Positions 8,249 through 15,928 of a DNA stretch of 64,000 nt are shown one piece after another; positions within the stretch are counted from its first letter, which is position 1, and every line of letters begins with the position of its first letter. The stretch comes from Fluviicola sp. (lineage in GTDB: Bacteria > Bacteroidota > Bacteroidia > Flavobacteriales_D > Crocinitomicaceae): the NCBI RefSeq assembly GCF_039596395.1, contig NZ_JBCNJT010000001.1, forward strand, positions 651,315 to 715,314, written 5' to 3'. The notes beneath the pieces were generated by a model. It ran no database searches, had not been told where the DNA came from, and saw only the letters and a program-made list of their open reading frames with translations. The position numbers were made by a program, and so were the translations under genes.

Positions 8249-9516
8249 AGTTAATTCAACGCACCATCGTTTTTATGTCCATTGCATTGCTCGTAACGCT
8301 TTCGGTATGGGCTTTCATTTTTTATGTGAATATGATCGATGAGGTGCACGACAGCATTGACGACGGATTGGATAACTCCAAGTTGCTGATCATTCACGAA
8401 GCAAGCATGGATTCTACTGTCTTGTACAAAAGCAATTTCGATGAAGGAAATTATGCCATCCGGAAAATTCCTGAGCAGCACGCCCTGAAGCATTTGGATG
8501 AGTACAAAGACACACTGATGTACATGGAAAACGAAGACGACCTGGAGCCGGTTCGTTTATTGACAACCGTTTTCGAAGCCAAAGAAAATGAATTCTATCA
8601 GTTGAAAGTTATTTCTTCAATGGTAGAGGAAGATGATCTGATCGAAGACTTGTTCTATTCGCTGTTGTGGCTTTACCTCATTTTGATCGTGACGATTTTA
8701 GTCATCAATACGCTCGTGCTGCGCAGCATGTGGAAACCGTTTTTCAACTATCTGAATCGCTTGAGCCAGTTTAAACTGGGTAAAAATGAGCACGTTCAGC
8801 CCATTAAGTCCAAAACAACCGAATTCCAGTTACTGAACAAAGTAGTCACCGAAGTACTGGAAAGCAATATTCGCTCGTTCCATAACCAGAAACAACTCAT
8901 TGAAAACGCTTCACACGAATTGCAGACACCGTTGGCCATAGCATTGAATAAACTGCAATTATTGGCAGAAAAGGAAGAGTTGTCGGAAGAAGTGGTGAAA
9001 GAGATTTTTCAAACCATTGAGACGCTTGAACGATTGACACGCCTGAATAAATCCCTGTTGTTGCTCTCCAAGATTGAGAATCAGCAATTTCTCCACGAAG
9101 AACAGGTCGACATGAATGCATTAGTGCGGCAGGTTTTGGAAGATTTCCAGGATCAGATCGAATTCAAAGAACTGGAAGTCAATCTCATTACTGATACGGA
9201 ATTGGTCGTTACGATGAATCCCGAATTAGCACGTATCCTGGTCACCAACCTGGTGAAGAATGCGATCCGGCACAATTTCAAAAAGGGAAAAATAGAAGTT
9301 TTGCTCACGGCTTCCGGCTTGCAGATTTCGAATTCAGGATCAGAAAAAAGCCTCGATACCACTCATTTGTTTCAGCGCTTCCACAAAGAATCGAATGATC
9401 AATCATCCACCGGTTTAGGGCTTGCCATCGTGAAGTCGATTACAGATCTTTCTGGCTTTCAAATCAGCTATAACTATGCGCTTGGAATTCATCAGTTTAC
9501 GGTAAAGTTTAAATAG
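8245..9516 (+). CDS. Sensor histidine kinase, HisKA/HATPase
   Basis: 423 residues, GTG start overlapping the regulator stop. Two transmembrane helices (about 8-28 and 139-160) flank a roughly 110-residue periplasmic domain rich in acidic residues. The H box is NASHELQTPLA with His224; the N box is LVKNAIRHN, and the G2 box is STGLGLAIVKS. The acidic sensor (DEVHDSIDDGLD, MENEDDLEP, SSMVEEDDLIED) could bind cations or a cationic ligand, but this is inference. It is the cognate partner of the preceding regulator. Confidence 0.94.
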   Translation: MKLIQRTIVFMSIALLVTLSVWAFIFYVNMIDEVHDSIDDGLDNSKLLIIHEASMDSTVLYKSNFDEGNYAIRKIPEQHALKHLDEYKDTLMYMENEDDLEPVRLLTTVFEAKENEFYQLKVISSMVEEDDLIEDLFYSLLWLYLILIVTILVINTLVLRSMWKPFFNYLNRLSQFKLGKNEHVQPIKSKTTEFQLLNKVVTEVLESNIRSFHNQKQLIENASHELQTPLAIALNKLQLLAEKEELSEEVVKEIFQTIETLERLTRLNKSLLLLSKIENQQFLHEEQVDMNALVRQVLEDFQDQIEFKELEVNLITDTELVVTMNPELARILVTNLVKNAIRHNFKKGKIEVLLTASGLQISNSGSEKSLDTTHLFQRFHKESNDQSSTGLGLAIVKSITDLSGFQISYNYALGIHQFTVKFK

Positions 9517-9550
9517 TTCAAAGGGTTCAAAGGGTTCAAAAGGTTCAGGT
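9516..9550. repeat. 9-bp tandem repeat (GTTCAAAGG)x4
   Basis: Four consecutive near-copies of GTTCAAAGG beginning in the stop codon of the kinase. The same unit type appears at 11154. An inverted match TTTGAACCT follows at 9571, so the array can pair with it into a hairpin, possibly terminating the two-component transcript. Confidence 0.65.
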
Positions 9551-9560
9551 TTTAAACTCA

Positions 9561-9619
9561 TTTGATCTTCTTTGAACCTGGGTATTCCCAATTCTTTCCT
9601 GATTTGCCCCGTAGCTTTG
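9561..9619 (+). promoter_or_regulatory. Upstream region copy 1, with -7 box TAGCTTTG
   Basis: TAGCTTTG (9612-9619) fits TAnnTTTG and lies 25 nt before the PepSY-like gene. The stretch from TTTGATCTTC (9561) to the box is closely matched by 11222-11281 upstream of the DUF2490 gene, with almost the same spacing (51 versus 52 nt), which suggests a duplicated, co-regulated promoter. No good -33 TTG is visible. Confidence 0.5.
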
Positions 9620-9644
9620 TTTTATAAATAAAAAAACACAAGTT

Positions 9645-10100
9645 ATGAAAGGTTTAAAATTAATCGTATTGGCTTTTTTACCGATCGCTTTCGGGTCTTG
9701 CGCAGGAACGATCGATCAGCAGGAAATTCCTTCCGTAGTAATCAATGCAGTGATGACCAAATACCCGGACGCAAAGGATCTGGACTGGGAAGTGAAAAAC
9801 GGGATTTACGAAGCAGAATTTGATTTAGGTAAGGATGATTACGAAGTGTGGGTCAATGCAGAAGGAACTATTTTGAAAGTGGAACAGGAGATCAACCATT
9901 CACAGGTGCCGGCTGCCATTCTTGCCAAATTAAAGTCGGATTACAAAGATTTCAGATTGGATGATGCAAAACGTATCGAAATCGGGAAAGCCGTATACTA
10001 TGAACTGGAACTGGACGGAACTTTAGGGGATCAAACGGTAGTGTATTCGGCCTCCGGAGAAAAACAGGATCCTATTATATTGACCAGAATCGGTAAATAG
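9645..10100 (+). CDS. PepSY-like lipoprotein
   Basis: 151 residues. Lipoprotein signal ending FGSC, lipidated Cys19. The mature protein holds two repeats of the BLIP-fold/PepSY-like kind: the first begins EIPSVVINAVMTKYPDAK and includes YEAEFDLGKDDYEVWV, the second begins QVPAAILAKLKSDY and includes YYELELDG. Proteins of this family in Bacteroidota are small periplasmic or outer-membrane lipoproteins of unknown ligand. It lies between a two-component system and a TauE permease that carries a similar C-terminal domain, so all may act in one export or sensing pathway. No catalytic residues are expected. Confidence 0.85.
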   Translation: MKGLKLIVLAFLPIAFGSCAGTIDQQEIPSVVINAVMTKYPDAKDLDWEVKNGIYEAEFDLGKDDYEVWVNAEGTILKVEQEINHSQVPAAILAKLKSDYKDFRLDDAKRIEIGKAVYYELELDGTLGDQTVVYSASGEKQDPIILTRIGK

Positions 10101-10119
10101 TCCAATTCTTTTTTCTGCT

Positions 10120-11151
10120 ATGACAAGCCTGTTAATCATTCTGTTTATCCTGAGTTTCCTGGCATTTTCAATAAGTGCTATTTGCGGAGGCGGAGCAGGA
10201 TTGATGCTGATCCCGGTATTGGGACAGTTGCTTTCGGTTAGCCAGGTCCCGGCCGCATTGTCGATCGGGACTTTTTCCAGTTCTGCTTCCAGGCTCTTGG
10301 TGTTCCGGAAAAACATACGCTGGAGCATAGTCACTTACTTTGTCCCAGCAGCATTACCTGCTGTTTGGTTGGGAGCCTTGTTGCTGAAATACGTCAACCC
10401 GGCTTACCTGGAAATAGTTTTGGGAGTTTTTTTAGTAAGCAACCTGTTTTTTCTGGTCAGGAAACAGCAGACTTCAGGAAAGGAGCAAAAACCGACGGTT
10501 TTTAAACTCTTTTCAATCGGTTTTTTAGCCGGATTTTTATCCGGCTTAACCGGTGCGGTCGGGTTGCTATTCAACCGGTTTTATTTGCGCTACGGACTCA
10601 CCAAAGAAGAAATTGTTGCTACGCGCGCTGCGAATGAAATTGTACTGCATTTGTTCAAAATCGTCTTGTACGGTTTATTCGGGTTAATAAGCACCAAAGT
10701 GATTTTGATCGGTTTGGTTGTAGCGGTTTCGGCCATTCTTTCAAGTATTGCCATGAAATGGGTATTGCCGCGTTTAAGTGAGGTTTCATTCCGGAAGATC
10801 GGATACAGCGCCATGGTTTTATCGGGAGTGGTGATGCTATTGCAATCGGGGCAGGACCTGTTCTCTGAAAAGCAACCCGTGGCAGACAAAAGTTTCATGG
10901 CTTATGATCAAAAATTAAGGATGCAGCAGTCAAACCTGGAGCTCGAATTTACCTACGATGAAGGATTTGAATTGGAAAAAGTCATTCCGTTTGACGAGTT
11001 ATCCCCGCAACAACAGCAAATGGTAAAAAACCGTTTTCCCCATGCAGATAAAATAACGATCGAAGCGGTTTATGGCATTCACCGGAAGAAATCCTTCGAA
11101 GCCTATTGTTTCCAAAACAACCGGTTGGTCGATAAGATTGATTTTACCTAG
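10120..11151 (+). CDS. TauE/SafE-family permease with C-terminal PepSY-like tail
   Basis: 343 residues. The first about 250 form a TauE/SafE anion exporter: eight hydrophobic segments, the CGGGAGL motif near residue 22 and SGLTGAVG near residue 140 mark the two inverted halves. The last about 85 residues are soluble, absent from ordinary family members (about 250 residues), and end in LSPQQQQMVKNRFPHADK and KSFEAYCFQNNRLVDKIDF. That pattern (helix, [FY]P.A, then a strand pair ending in a hydrophilic turn and D) resembles one repeat of the preceding PepSY-like lipoprotein. It starts 19 nt after that gene. Substrate cannot be read; sulfite, sulfonates and other organic anions are known for the family. 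Confidence 0.82.
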   Translation: MTSLLIILFILSFLAFSISAICGGGAGLMLIPVLGQLLSVSQVPAALSIGTFSSSASRLLVFRKNIRWSIVTYFVPAALPAVWLGALLLKYVNPAYLEIVLGVFLVSNLFFLVRKQQTSGKEQKPTVFKLFSIGFLAGFLSGLTGAVGLLFNRFYLRYGLTKEEIVATRAANEIVLHLFKIVLYGLFGLISTKVILIGLVVAVSAILSSIAMKWVLPRLSEVSFRKIGYSAMVLSGVVMLLQSGQDLFSEKQPVADKSFMAYDQKLRMQQSNLELEFTYDEGFELEKVIPFDELSPQQQQMVKNRFPHADKITIEAVYGIHRKKSFEAYCFQNNRLVDKIDFT

Positions 11152-11153
11152 TA

Positions 11154-11189
11154 AGTTCAAATAGTTCAAATAGTTCAAAGGTTCGAAGG
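11154..11189. repeat. 9-bp tandem repeat (AGTTCAAAT)x4
   Basis: Units AGTTCAAAT, AGTTCAAAT, AGTTCAAAG and GTTCGAAGG follow the permease stop. They match the array after the kinase gene at 9516 in unit length and sequence. Both arrays precede matching promoter regions. Confidence 0.65.
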
Positions 11190-11221
11190 ATTCAATTAAC
11201 TGTTTAAACTTTTTAAACCCG

Positions 11222-11281
11222 TTTGATCTTCTTGAACCTGGTGTAATTCCAGTTTTCTTCCTGATTTGACTGGTAGCTTTG
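11222..11281 (+). promoter_or_regulatory. Upstream region copy 2, with -7 box TAGCTTTG
   Basis: TTTGATCTTC (11222) through TAGCTTTG (11274-11281) matches 9561-9619 with a few differences. It lies 20 nt upstream of the DUF2490 gene start. The pairing suggests common control of the lipoprotein and outer-membrane genes. Confidence 0.5.
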
Positions 11282-11301
11282 TTTCAAAGAATTCAATAAA
11301 T

Positions 11302-12075
11302 ATGATGAAACGATTGATTTTCCTGGTTTTTCTTTTAAATGGGTTGTTCTCATCCGGGCAGTTGACTCCTCCCGGATTGGGAAGTAATTCCAGGCTGAAT
11401 TTATGGTTTGCCATTGGTTTGGACCAAAAGCTGGATTCGGCAGGAAGGTTCTCATCGATGACCTATTTTGGCCTTGCAGGACAGAGTTCGGTTGCCAATA
11501 GCAATGTTTTTGAGCGTTTGGGAATCTTTGTGCTGAATGAAGAAGTGAAATTCAGGTTCAAACCGACCTGGAGCGTTTCATTAGCGGCAAGTTACCGTCA
11601 TCAGAATGAATTCGAAAAGACCTACCCGTATTTAGCTGCCGAAGATCAATTCAAACAGGAGTTCCGGATCTATTCACGGATTACCAAAAGCTGGAAGAAA
11701 AAATGGATTCCCTCCATCGCATTCAGGCAGGAATACCGCAAATTTGTGGACCCCGAATTCCGCGACTGGAAAATATCTGCTGCTTTCCGTTCCCGGTTAA
11801 AATTCCAGAGCGAGATTCCTTTAACAGCTTCCAAACGCCTGCAGGCAATTATCGGTTGTGAATTTCTATTCTCAACAGATTTCCAGGAAGCGACCCAAAA
11901 ATGGCAGCATTTCCAGTACGGGGAAACACGTTTATCGGCAGTCCTTGCTTATCAAACAAAAAACCGGAAAATCAGTTACGGGTTGGGTTACATGAATGAC
12001 CTGTTGCATGTTCCGGCAGGGGACAAGTCGGTGCATTATATTTCTGTCAGTGTAATCTTCAAAAACATTTTTTGA
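11302..12075 (+). CDS. DUF2490-type outer-membrane beta-barrel protein
   Basis: 257 residues if started at MMKRLIFLVF (11302); a longer frame back to 11266 lacks a signal-like start. A Sec signal peptide (cleavage near SSGQ) is followed by a barrel-like alternation: NLWFAIGLDQKL, SVSLAASYRHQNEF, EFRIYSRITKSW, IPSIAFRQEYRKF and RLSAVLAYQ. The final residues KISYGLGYMND...YISVSVIF with a C-terminal Phe suit an outer-membrane barrel. DUF2490 proteins are poorly characterised. The module here (two-component system, PepSY-like lipoprotein, TauE permease, this barrel) could span inner membrane to surface, an inference from order and shared upstream regions. Confidence 0.72.
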   Translation: MMKRLIFLVFLLNGLFSSGQLTPPGLGSNSRLNLWFAIGLDQKLDSAGRFSSMTYFGLAGQSSVANSNVFERLGIFVLNEEVKFRFKPTWSVSLAASYRHQNEFEKTYPYLAAEDQFKQEFRIYSRITKSWKKKWIPSIAFRQEYRKFVDPEFRDWKISAAFRSRLKFQSEIPLTASKRLQAIIGCEFLFSTDFQEATQKWQHFQYGETRLSAVLAYQTKNRKISYGLGYMNDLLHVPAGDKSVHYISVSVIFKNIF

Positions 12076-12085
12076 GGTCATTTCG

Positions 12086-12119
12086 TAAGTGGGCACGCGA
12101 TTAATCGCGTGCCCACTTA
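12086..12119. repeat. Perfect 34-bp palindrome (family member B)
   Basis: Left arm TAAGTGGGCACGCGATT is the exact reverse complement of the right arm, with no loop. It lies 10 nt after the DUF2490 stop. Compared with member D at 19372 (GTAGGGACGCGATG), several arm positions differ and each change is mirrored in the other arm. Confidence 0.9.
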
Positions 12120-12123
12120 TTTG

Positions 12124-12177
12124 TGTCAGTTTTCCTGTCACCTTGTCGGTTTCTGTGCTGTGGCAAGGTAGTTGACA
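12124..12177 (+). promoter_or_regulatory. Candidate stress promoter of grpE-dnaJ
   Basis: TGTCA at 12124 and 12136, TGTCGG nearby, then TGGCA (12161-12165), six bases, TTGAC (12172-12176), 26 nt before the grpE ATG. The dnaK upstream region has the same TGGCA-N6-TTGAC layout (45143-45158) and several TGACA/TGTCA half-sites. GG and GA are separated by ten bases, as GG-N10-GC is in sigma-54 promoters, but the final C is A in both. No CIRCE element is present. Confidence 0.5.
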
Positions 12178-12202
12178 AACAAGAATCAAAAAATTGACAA
12201 TA

Positions 12203-12772
12203 ATGGCAGAAGAAGCAGTTCAAAACGAAGAGTTTAACCAAAATGCTGATGAGCAGAATACCGAAAATCAGGATGAAACGGTGAACGAGCAGGTTGAAAA
12301 CGCTGACAATTCGTCAGTAAATGCAGGTGCATCTTCGTCTGAAGACCAGATTGCGGCATTGAATGACAAATATTTGCGGTTGTATTCGGAGTTTGATAAT
12401 TACCGCAAACGCACCAATAAAGAGAAAATCGAATTGATTTCTACGGCGAGCGCAGGAGTGTTGAAAGACATGTTGTCTGTCATGGACGATTTTGAGCGCG
12501 CAATCGCAAACAATGAAAATTCGGAAGATATCACAGCAGTGAAAGACGGTTTCAAACTGATCCACCACAAATTGAAAAACTTACTGGAAGGAAAAGGATT
12601 GAAGCAAATGGAGGCGAAGCATCAGCCTTTTGATTCTGATTTGCACGAAGCAATTGCCAATGTTCCTGCACCATCGGAAGATTTGAAGGGAAAGATCATT
12701 GATGACGTCGAAAAAGGGTATTACCTGAATGATAAAGTCATTCGTTTCGCGAAAGTAGTTGTAGGACAATAA
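12203..12772 (+). CDS. grpE: GrpE nucleotide-exchange factor
   Basis: Releases ADP from DnaK during the chaperone cycle. Started at ATG 12203 (MAEEAVQNEE, 189 residues); a TTG nine bases earlier is less likely. The first about 50 residues are acidic and Asn/Gln/Glu-rich, then a long coiled-coil helix (ALNDKYLRLYSEFDNYRKRTNKEK), then the beta-domain (HQPFDSDLHEAI, KGYYLNDKVIRFAKVVV). It is 27 nt upstream of dnaJ, and the two share the putative stress promoter just upstream; dnaK itself is 32 kb away. Confidence 0.97.
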   Translation: MAEEAVQNEEFNQNADEQNTENQDETVNEQVENADNSSVNAGASSSEDQIAALNDKYLRLYSEFDNYRKRTNKEKIELISTASAGVLKDMLSVMDDFERAIANNENSEDITAVKDGFKLIHHKLKNLLEGKGLKQMEAKHQPFDSDLHEAIANVPAPSEDLKGKIIDDVEKGYYLNDKVIRFAKVVVGQ

Positions 12773-12799
12773 GAATTGATTCACGAGAAGTGATTAACT

Positions 12800-13912
12800 A
12801 TGGATAAAAGAGATTATTACGAAGTTCTTGGCATTTCAAAAGGTGCGTCGGAAGCTGAAATCAAGAAAGCTTACCGCAAAATGGCATTGAAATATCACCC
12901 GGATAAAAACCCGGGGGATTCCGAGGCGGAGGATAAATTTAAAGAAGCTGCAGAAGCGTACGAAGTGCTTTCGGACGCGAATAAAAAAGCGCGCTACGAT
13001 CAGTATGGCCACGCAGGTTTGGGTGGAAATGGCGGATTCGGTGGCGGAATGAACATGGACGATATTTTCTCCCAATTCGGGGATATTTTCGGAGGTGCTT
13101 TTGGCGGCGGAAGTTTCGGAGGTGCAAGAGGAGGTGGACAGCGTGTAGTGCGTGGTACCAACCTGCGTGTTAAAATGAAACTCACACTGGAAGAAATTGC
13201 GGAAGGTGTTACCAAGAAAATCAAAGTCAATAAGCTGGTAAATGCGGAAGGCGTCACGTACAAAACGTGTGCTACCTGTAACGGAACCGGACGCATCACG
13301 CGTGTTGCCCAAACTTTTTTGGGAGCGATGCAAACGCAATCGACCTGTAATACCTGTCAGGGTGCAGGGAAAATGATCGATCAAAAACCGGCTGATGCTG
13401 ATAACCAGGGATTGAAACGCCAGGAAGAAGTCATCGAGATTGAAATTCCTGCTGGTGTTGAAGAAGGTATGCAATTGAGTGTTTCCGGAAAAGGAAATGC
13501 AGGGCCATTCAACGGAATCCCGGGAGATTTGATCGTAGTGATCGAAGAGCAGGCACACGAAGAATTGCGCAGAGACGGAGAACATTTGCACTATGAAGCA
13601 TTTGTGAATTTTGTAGATGCGGTTCTGGGTGAAACCATTGAAGTTCCTACTGTAACAGGTAAAGCGAAAATCAAGGTGGAACCGGGAACACAAAGCGGCA
13701 AAATGCTTCGACTGAAAGGAAAAGGATTGCCGGTGCTTCAAGGCTACGGACACGGAGATTTGTTTGTGCATATCAATGTGTGGACACCGAAAAAGGTTAG
13801 CAAGGAAGAAAAAGAAATCCTGGAAAAACTGAAAGCAAGTGAAAACTTCAAACCGAATCCCGGACAAAATGAAAAAGGATTCTTTCAACGTATGAAAGAC
13901 ATGTTCCAGTAA
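12800..13912 (+). CDS. dnaJ: Co-chaperone DnaJ with half zinc-finger region
   Basis: 370 residues. J domain 1-70 with the HPD motif at 33-35, a G/F-rich linker (about 72-115), the cysteine region, and two C-terminal substrate domains. Oddity: normal DnaJ has four CxxCxGxG repeats, here only two remain (Cys157/Cys160 in CATCNGTG and Cys183/Cys186 in CNTCQGAG). They align with repeats 2 and 3, which form zinc site II, the site known to be needed for work with DnaK; zinc site I (repeats 1 and 4) is gone. From memory, other Flavobacteriia have the same form. It is the second gene of the grpE operon and ends before a strong palindrome. Confidence 0.97.
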   Translation: MDKRDYYEVLGISKGASEAEIKKAYRKMALKYHPDKNPGDSEAEDKFKEAAEAYEVLSDANKKARYDQYGHAGLGGNGGFGGGMNMDDIFSQFGDIFGGAFGGGSFGGARGGGQRVVRGTNLRVKMKLTLEEIAEGVTKKIKVNKLVNAEGVTYKTCATCNGTGRITRVAQTFLGAMQTQSTCNTCQGAGKMIDQKPADADNQGLKRQEEVIEIEIPAGVEEGMQLSVSGKGNAGPFNGIPGDLIVVIEEQAHEELRRDGEHLHYEAFVNFVDAVLGETIEVPTVTGKAKIKVEPGTQSGKMLRLKGKGLPVLQGYGHGDLFVHINVWTPKKVSKEEKEILEKLKASENFKPNPGQNEKGFFQRMKDMFQ

Positions 13913-13931
13913 AGGAAATAACATCATTCAC

Positions 13932-13967
13932 AGCAGGGGCGTCCCGGATATCCGGGACGCCCCTGCT
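13932..13967. repeat. Perfect 36-bp palindrome (family member C), likely terminator
   Basis: AGCAGGGGCGTCCCGGAT and its exact reverse complement, without loop, followed by four T. It begins 19 nt after the dnaJ stop and could end the grpE-dnaJ transcript. The GGGGCGTCCC core is diverged from the other members but sits at the same kind of place. Confidence 0.85.
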
Positions 13968-14076
13968 TTTTAATACAATCCCCTGCATCCAGGACTGGAA
14001 ATTTGACAGTAAAAAGAATTTATCGACAATCGGTTTGAAACAGTTCAGGAAGCATTCTTTTCATTAGCTTTATCGT

Positions 14077-14988
14077 ATGAGAAGATTTACGAGTCCACTC
14101 GAGCCCACTATTGGCATCAGGCACTATTTACTGGGTCTTTTGGCGATTTTGATCGGTGTTTACTTTATCGGAGGTTCTTTGATGAGCATTTTCATCTCTG
14201 CCAAATTACCGGCCGGTGAATCGTTGACCGCATTTTCAAGTCCCCAGGATTTATTCTCTAAAAACGAATTTTTTGCCCTGAACATGATTCCCTTTGTGTT
14301 CGGGTTCTTGGCAATTGTATTTTGTTCGAGATTGATCTTCAAGCGCTCATTCCGGACTTTTTTAACGGCGCGTCCCCGTTTTGATTTTACCCGTTTTTTC
14401 TTTGCATTTGGTTTGTGGTCTACTTTAATGATGGTTTCTTTCTTTATGACCTTCATAGATTACAACCACTTGATCCATTGGAATTTTCAGCCGGAAAACT
14501 TTTTCTATCTGCTGATCCTGGCGCTGGTCCTTGTTCCGGTCCAAACGGGGTTTGAGGAAATCCTTTTCAGGGGATTCCTGCTGCAATTCTTTGGAAAAAT
14601 CACCCAAAAGGGAATTTACCTCATTCTGATCAACGGAGTCCTGTTCGGGGCTTTACACCTGATGAACCCGGAGATTGATAAACTGGGAGCTTTTGCTGTC
14701 GGATATTACATGATGTCGGGTATATTTACATCTTTCATCGCCATTATGGATGACGGACTGGAGCTTTCCTGGGGATTCCACCTGGCGAATAACCTGTTCG
14801 GAATTATCATTGTGACCAACAATTGGCAGGTCATCCAAACGGATGCGCTGTTTATGGATGTGTCCGAACCGGTATTGGGTTGGGACATGTATGTAACCAT
14901 GTTCCTGTTTTATCCGTTAATGATTCTTGTTTTTTGGTTGGTCTACCGATGGAAAAACTGGAATAAAGTACTTTTACAGCGTAAATAA
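14077..14988 (+). CDS. CPBP-family intramembrane metalloprotease
   Basis: 303 residues, about eight membrane segments. The three CPBP/Rce1 motifs are in order: GFEEILFRGFL (EExxxR), LFGALHLMN (FxxxH) and WGFHLANN (HxxxN), which supply the glutamates and histidines of the active site. Bacterial members act in peptide maturation, immunity or membrane signalling; the substrate here is unknown. It is 16 nt upstream of an ABC exporter pair, so membrane-protein or peptide handling together with export is possible. TAGCTTTA at 14065 leaves only 4 nt before the ATG, suggesting a nearly leaderless mRNA. Confidence 0.88.
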   Translation: MRRFTSPLEPTIGIRHYLLGLLAILIGVYFIGGSLMSIFISAKLPAGESLTAFSSPQDLFSKNEFFALNMIPFVFGFLAIVFCSRLIFKRSFRTFLTARPRFDFTRFFFAFGLWSTLMMVSFFMTFIDYNHLIHWNFQPENFFYLLILALVLVPVQTGFEEILFRGFLLQFFGKITQKGIYLILINGVLFGALHLMNPEIDKLGAFAVGYYMMSGIFTSFIAIMDDGLELSWGFHLANNLFGIIIVTNNWQVIQTDALFMDVSEPVLGWDMYVTMFLFYPLMILVFWLVYRWKNWNKVLLQRK

Positions 14989-15004
14989 ATCATTTTTTGA
15001 TTAC

Positions 15005-15928
15005 ATGTTAGAGATTCACGAGCTTACAAAACGCTATCAGCGAAAAGCAGCTATCGACCAGGTGTCATTCAGTCTTCGGAAAGGAGAAATCTTCGGATTA
15101 CTGGGACCTAACGGGGCAGGGAAAACGACACTTATCCGGATAATCAACAAAATTATTGAGCCGGATTCCGGCACGATCCGTTTTAACGGTGATCTGCTTC
15201 AGCAAAAGCATTTGGCACATATTGGCTATTTACCCGAGGAAAGAGGGCTGTACAAGCAGATGACAGTGGAAGCACATGCGCATTTCCTGGGAGCATTGCG
15301 CGGAATGAGCAAGAGTGAGATCAATACTTCCCTCGATTACTGGCTGAAGAAATTCAACTGTGCTGATTGGCGGAAAAGACGCATCCAGGAGCTTTCCAAA
15401 GGAATGGCTCAAAAGGTACAATTTATCTATGCGATCCTGCATGAACCGGACTTATTGATTCTGGACGAACCGTTTTCAGGATTCGACCCTGTAAATGTAG
15501 AACTGATCAAAGCAGAAATGCAGGAAATGAAACTGAAGGGAAAGACCATCCTGATTTCGACCCACAACATGCGCAGCGTAGAAGAAATTTGTGACCGCGT
15601 GGTGTTGATCCATCAGTCCAAAAAAGTACTGGAAGGACGCGTAAGTGAAATCCAGGACCAGCAGAAAACAGGAGAATATGCCGTGAAGTTCCGGGGAAAT
15701 ATGATTGCTTTCGTGAATGCCTTATGGATCGGTTTTGAACTGATCGATAAAGAAATATTGGGAGATGATCGGTTCATTGCCCGCGTAAAAATGCGAGGCG
15801 ATAACTCTTTCGAGGATTTGCTGAAAACACTGATGGGCCAGGTGAAAATTGAGGCTGCATGGGAAGTTTTACCAAGTATGAATGAAGTATTTATTTCAAC
15901 TGTAACAACCGATAACGATGAGAAATAG
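15005..15928 (+). CDS. ABC transporter ATP-binding protein (NatA-like)
   Basis: 307 residues from MLEIHELTKR (15005); a longer frame overlaps the protease gene. Walker A GPNGAGKTT, signature LSKGMAQKVQ, Walker B LLILDEPFSGFD and the switch histidine in ISTHNM are complete. A C-terminal DUF4162-like extension of about 80 residues ends FISTVTTDND, as in Na+ exporter/antibiotic exporter ATPases. It overlaps the permease start by 11 nt, so both form one exporter. Substrate unknown. Confidence 0.95.
   Translation: MLEIHELTKRYQRKAAIDQVSFSLRKGEIFGLLGPNGAGKTTLIRIINKIIEPDSGTIRFNGDLLQQKHLAHIGYLPEERGLYKQMTVEAHAHFLGALRGMSKSEINTSLDYWLKKFNCADWRKRRIQELSKGMAQKVQFIYAILHEPDLLILDEPFSGFDPVNVELIKAEMQEMKLKGKTILISTHNMRSVEEICDRVVLIHQSKKVLEGRVSEIQDQQKTGEYAVKFRGNMIAFVNALWIGFELIDKEILGDDRFIARVKMRGDNSFEDLLKTLMGQVKIEAAWEVLPSMNEVFISTVTTDNDEK

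Noticed and set aside
12160..12177. CIRCE/HrcA element upstream of grpE or dnaK
   Set aside because: No TTAGCACTC-N9-GAGTGCTAA pattern is present at either site.
12836..13927. A 363-codon frame antisense to dnaJ
   Set aside because: Shadow of a strongly biased, well-recognised gene; its sequence is phenylalanine- and serine-rich as reverse reading of chaperone codons gives.
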